This document shows positions 61,361-64,000 of a DNA stretch of 64,000 nucleotides, piece after piece. The DNA is from Lachnospiraceae bacterium. GTDB lineage: Bacteria; Bacillota; Clostridia; Lachnospirales; Lachnospiraceae. The translations under genes were made by a program, and so were the position numbers. Position 1 is the first letter of the stretch; every line of letters begins with the position of its first letter. Below the pieces are notes generated by a model that saw only the letters and a list, made by a program, of their open reading frames with translations, searched no databases and was not told the origin of the DNA. The DNA lies in the NCBI GenBank assembly GCA_910575255.1, contig CAJTEM010000015.1, positions 60,610-124,609 on the forward strand, written 5' to 3'.

Positions 61361-62644
61361 TCATTTATAATAGTCAAAGGCCAGACCATACATGCGGACG
61401 GTATCTCCCTCCTGAATGCCCGCTGCCTCCAGGTCATCCAGAATGCCATTCTCCTTTAAAAACTTCTGGAAAAACTGAAAGCCTTTTTCAGATTCCAGAT
61501 TCGTATAGCCCAGCATTTTCTCAATCCTGGGACCTTCCACCACAAAAGCACCATCCCCATCCTGTTCTACGGTATAAGGAAGATTACGGTCACCGGCATA
61601 TTCAATCTCAAATTCCTTCTCAAAGATGACCGGTTCCGGATCCACCGTCTGCAGCAGCCCGTATACCGCATAAAGAAGCTTATGAACCCCTTTTCCGCTG
61701 ACAGCAGAAATCGGAAAGACCGGGATCCCCTCCGGCTCAAACTCTCTGCGCAGGATCTCAGACGGATCTTCATCCCCCGGATACACAGCATCCATCTTAT
61801 TGGCGGCAATTACGATCGGACGTCTCAGCAAATCTGAGTTATACTTTTTAAGCTCTGCATGGATCGTGCGAATATCCTCCACCGGATTCCGTCCCTCTGT
61901 CCCTGCGGCATCGACTACATGAATCAGTACGCGGGTTCGCTCGATATGGCGCAGAAAATCATGCCCCAGACCCACTCCCTCGGAAGCTCCCTCGATCAGT
62001 CCGGGAATATCAGCCATGATAAATCCGGCTCCTCCGTCCAGATCCACCACTCCAAGATGGGGATTAAGCGTAGTGAAATGATAGTTCGCGATACGCGGCC
62101 TGGCATTGGATACCCGGGATAAAAGGGTGGATTTGCCTACATTCGGAAAGCCTACCAGTCCCACATCCGCAATCACCTTTAATTCCAGCTGTACCCAAAG
62201 CTCGTGCCCTGGCTGTCCCGGCTGCGCGTATTTGGGAACCTGCATGGTAGCGGTGGCGAAATTCATGTTGCCAAGGCCGCCCTTTCCGCCCTTTAAGATG
62301 ACCTCCCGACGGTTTTCCCCGGACATGTCGGCAATCACCTTACCGCTCTCAAAGTCCTTAATCACGGTTCCCTCCGGCACCTTGATGATCCGATCCTCGG
62401 CATCTGCTCCATGGCATCGCTTCTTACCGCCAGGAGCCCCGTCTTTGGCCACATATTTACGAACGTGACGGAAATCCGTCAAAGTATTAAGGCCGGAGTC
62501 TACCTCAAAGATAATATCGCCGCCCCGACCGCCATCGCCGCCGTCCGGACCGCCGGCAGGTACATACAGCTCCCGGCGGAAGCTGACATGGCCATCTCCT
62601 CCTTTTCCGGATTTGATAAATATCTTTGCCCTGTCTGCAAACAT
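61361..62644 (-). CDS. obg: GTPase Obg/CgtA
   Basis: 427 residues from the ATG at 62644, with AAGGTGAG upstream. A glycine-rich Obg domain (1-158, many GGDGG-type turns) is followed by the GTPase domain with GFPNVGKST (G1), DIPGLIEGA (G3) and NKMD (G4), and a C-terminal OCT domain. Obg couples ribosome assembly to growth and, in spore formers, to sporulation onset. A 114-base gap separates it from rpmA. Confidence 0.97.
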   Translation of the reverse strand: MFADRAKIFIKSGKGGDGHVSFRRELYVPAGGPDGGDGGRGGDIIFEVDSGLNTLTDFRHVRKYVAKDGAPGGKKRCHGADAEDRIIKVPEGTVIKDFESGKVIADMSGENRREVILKGGKGGLGNMNFATATMQVPKYAQPGQPGHELWVQLELKVIADVGLVGFPNVGKSTLLSRVSNARPRIANYHFTTLNPHLGVVDLDGGAGFIMADIPGLIEGASEGVGLGHDFLRHIERTRVLIHVVDAAGTEGRNPVEDIRTIHAELKKYNSDLLRRPIVIAANKMDAVYPGDEDPSEILRREFEPEGIPVFPISAVSGKGVHKLLYAVYGLLQTVDPEPVIFEKEFEIEYAGDRNLPYTVEQDGDGAFVVEGPRIEKMLGYTNLESEKGFQFFQKFLKENGILDDLEAAGIQEGDTVRMYGLAFDYYK

Positions 62645-62758
62645 TGTCTCACCTTGTCCTTTCCGCGTGCTTTGCCGCATCGTGAGCAGTTTCAAAAAGG
62701 CTTCATACCTGGTATCAGTATGAAGCCCGTCAGTCAAATCAGTCCTAATAAGAAATCC

Positions 62759-63049
62759 TTATTCATTGATGGTTTTCGGATATACAGAAACCTGCTTTTT
62801 GTCTCTGCCCTTTCTCTCAAATCTTACCACACCGTCTGCCATTGCAAACAACGTGTCATCACCACCACGGCCCACATTCAGCCCTGGATGGATCTTGGTG
62901 CCTCTCTGCCGATACAGAATATTCCCTGCCAGCACGAACTGACCATCCGCTCTCTTCGCGCCCAGTCTCTTGGACTCAGAATCTCTGCCGTTCTTCGTGG
63001 AACCTACACCCTTTTTATGAGCAAATAACTGAAGGTTCATTTTAAACAT
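62759..63049 (-). CDS. rpmA: 50S ribosomal protein L27 with cleavable N-terminal extension
   Basis: 96 residues from the ATG at 63049, AGGAGG 8 bases upstream; a GTG one codon earlier is possible. The protein begins MFKMNLQLF followed by [20 protein letters not shown] before AHKKG is the cleavage site of the Prp protease, whose gene is directly upstream. Removal of the nine residues exposes the L27 tail that reaches the peptidyl-transferase centre. Confidence 0.97.
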   Translation of the reverse strand: MFKMNLQLFAHKKGVGSTKNGRDSESKRLGAKRADGQFVLAGNILYRQRGTKIHPGLNVGRGGDDTLFAMADGVVRFERKGRDKKQVSVYPKTINE

Positions 63050-63052
63050 CAC

Positions 63053-63391
63053 TTACACCTCCTTACAGCGAATTTTGATATATGGTTCTCCATATGTCTC
63101 CTCGATATCCATCAGACCGAATACCAGGGAATTCATAAGAAGCATCGCTCCGGGGTCTGCTTTCCCGGTGAAGCGGAAATAAAAAGTGCCGCTCACCTCT
63201 TCCATCCCGGCCTCGAACTTAGCAGCTGTGAAATGTTCCACACTGTTTGCCATGTTCAAGGTAAGGGCGGACACTGCGGAACACACCAGTTCCTGTCCTT
63301 CCTGATGATCCTCGGCATGTCCGGCATGCCCCGACATCAGAATCCCGCAATAGCAATCCTCCGAATCGACAAATACAGTTACGTCAATCAT
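63053..63391 (-). CDS. prp: Ribosomal-processing cysteine protease Prp
   Basis: 112 residues. The catalytic histidine is in GHAGHA (H22) and the cysteine in ELVCSAVSALTLN (C37), the Prp signature. It cuts the N-terminal extension of L27. It starts 2 bases after the rplU stop with no clear Shine-Dalgarno sequence, so translation is probably coupled, and it ends just before rpmA. Confidence 0.96.
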   Translation of the reverse strand: MIDVTVFVDSEDCYCGILMSGHAGHAEDHQEGQELVCSAVSALTLNMANSVEHFTAAKFEAGMEEVSGTFYFRFTGKADPGAMLLMNSLVFGLMDIEETYGEPYIKIRCKEV

Positions 63392-63393
63392 AA

Positions 63394-63702
63394 TTATGCA
63401 TGGATCTTGTCAATCTTGATCTGAGTATAGAGCTGTCTGTGGCCATTCTTTTTATGATAGCCGGTCTTTCTCTTATACTTGTACACAATAACCTTCTTCG
63501 CCTTGCCTTCTTTGACAACGGTTCCGGAAACGGTCGCTCCTGATACGGTCGGGCAACCGATCGACAACTCTCCGTTGTTCACAGCCAAAACCTGGTCGAA
63601 CGTAACAGTCTCACCGGCGTCCACGCCAAGCTTCTCTACCTTAATGATATCGCCTTCCGCTACCTTATACTGCTTGCCACCTGTTGCAATAATCGCGTAC
63701 AT
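63394..63702 (-). CDS. rplU: 50S ribosomal protein L21
   Basis: 102 residues, starting [18 protein letters not shown] and ending with the basic [16 protein letters not shown] region that contacts 23S rRNA. TAGGAGGTG lies upstream of the ATG. It is the first gene of the minus-strand operon rplU-prp-rpmA-obg. Confidence 0.98.
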   Translation of the reverse strand: MYAIIATGGKQYKVAEGDIIKVEKLGVDAGETVTFDQVLAVNNGELSIGCPTVSGATVSGTVVKEGKAKKVIVYKYKRKTGYHKKNGHRQLYTQIKIDKIHA

Positions 63703-63800
63703 ACGGCACCTCCTATTATCATTACTCGCCAGCTGCGGTGTCCAGAATCGGAGGATTCCTTCTCTGGTACTTATTGACCTCGCTGTGCGGCATACTGCTA
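63703..63800 (-). ncRNA. Probable L21 leader (autoregulatory 5' UTR)
   Basis: About 95 bases lie between the promoter and rplU on the minus strand. They include pairing GGAATCC / GGATTCC-like (near 63750) and the CCGCAGCTGGCGAGTAATG stretch shortly before the ribosome-binding site. Firmicutes L21 operons carry a conserved leader bound by L21; the position and the compact hairpins fit, but I cannot confirm the match to the family model by eye. Confidence 0.55.
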
Positions 63801-63801
63801 T

Positions 63802-63830
63802 ATCATAGCATGAAGAAAAGGTAATGTCAA
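63802..63830 (-). promoter_or_regulatory. Sigma-A promoter of the rplU operon
   Basis: On the minus strand TTGACA (63830-63825), a 17-base spacer and TATGAT (63807-63802) form a near-consensus promoter about 100 bases upstream of rplU. Confidence 0.85.
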
Positions 63831-63861
63831 CTACAAATCGAAAATCGTTTAAGGCTGTTTC

Positions 63862-63893
63862 AAGGTGTACCTTCAGGAACTTCGCCCCACCCC
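63862..63893 (-). repeat. Repeat-family flank module beside copy 3
   Basis: AAGGTGTACCTTCAGGAAC (63862-63880) and CCCCACCCC (63885-63893) match AAGGCGTACCTTCTGGAAC and CCCCACCCC at 10602-10633 beside copy 2, with the same spacing of four bases. No hairpin arm adjoins it on the left, so it is a partial remnant. Confidence 0.65.
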
Positions 63894-63920
63894 ATGAAAC
63901 AATGTCAGTTAGTTAAGCTG

Positions 63921-64000
63921 TTCCAAAAGGTACGCCAGGGAAACGGGGAGAGCAGCCATCGAAAAGGGTCTGCGGATTTTTCCGGTTTCGAGATCAAGAA
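63921..64000 (+). repeat. Long hairpin repeat, copy 3 (truncated by the window end)
   Basis: TTCCAAAAGGTACGCC (63921-63936) is followed by an arm-like sequence (63935 to about 63979) that shares GGGTCTGCGGAT with copy 2, and then by the interior start GGTTTCGAGATCAAGAA at the window edge. The other half lies outside the window. Order and orientation of flank, arm and interior match copies 1 and 2. Confidence 0.8.

Overview
The window looks like the chromosome of a spore-forming, low-to-mid GC Gram-positive anaerobe of the Clostridia, most likely a Lachnospiraceae member. The grounds are the sporulation pair yqfC/yqfD, divergent lexA/yneA, sepF, minCDE, DUF3048 and DUF3798 lipoproteins, a ribosome-processing protease (Prp) beside an L27 with a cleavable N-terminus, and the Firmicutes orders miaB-mutS-mutL-miaA and rplU-prp-rpmA-obg. 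I see no rRNA, tRNA, CRISPR array, insertion sequence or phage module. The species cannot be named from sequence reading alone.

Layout. 1-10237 is the one accessory-looking block: a GntR/FCD repressor (leftward, cut by the window edge) diverges from an eight-step unit of zinc alcohol dehydrogenase, M20 dipeptidase, DUF3798 solute-binding lipoprotein, ribose-type ABC ATPase, two permeases and an M24 X-Pro peptidase. 10238-10910 holds a long hairpin repeat and a 48-residue membrane mini-protein ahead of alaS. 13600-18700 is rpsU, then yqfC-yqfD-phoH-ybeY-DUF3048 lipoprotein and a small secreted protein. 18860-25289 carries two flavoproteins, proB-DUF896-MTHFS-proA and a GNAT enzyme. 25340-33848 is miaB-mutS-mutL-miaA and a PLP lyase. 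33972-43329 is an envelope and division block: radC, mreC, mreD, a PBP2-like transpeptidase, minC, minD, minE, rodA, mgsA and a D,D-carboxypeptidase. 43420-50057 runs from a small P-loop protein and an HlyD-like membrane protein through yggS, sepF, aroB, lspA and an RluD-type pseudouridine synthase to a cytidylate-kinase-like protein.

From 50151 the strands mix: lexA (-) faces yneA (+) across an SOS control region with three LexA-like boxes. A tyrosine recombinase, a TtcA-like enzyme, an LCP protein and a large secreted NlpC/P60 protein lie on the minus strand. glmS is on plus. The window closes with the minus-strand operon rplU-prp-rpmA-obg-yhbY-nadD-yqeK-rsfS, read from a clear promoter near 63830.

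The most unusual signal is a family of intergenic elements. Two complete copies (765-1020 and 10321-10620) have perfect inverted arms of 47 and 46 bp. The arm sequences differ strongly between copies, yet every change on one side is matched on the other. A third copy begins at 63921 and runs off the window, and short related modules lie near 18690 and 24800. Other points worth a look are the DUF3798 transporter-peptidase operon with a candidate operator pair, a dif-like 14-bp palindrome between mutS and mutL, the absence of mreB between radC and mreC, and a leader with mutually exclusive hairpins between nlpC and glmS.
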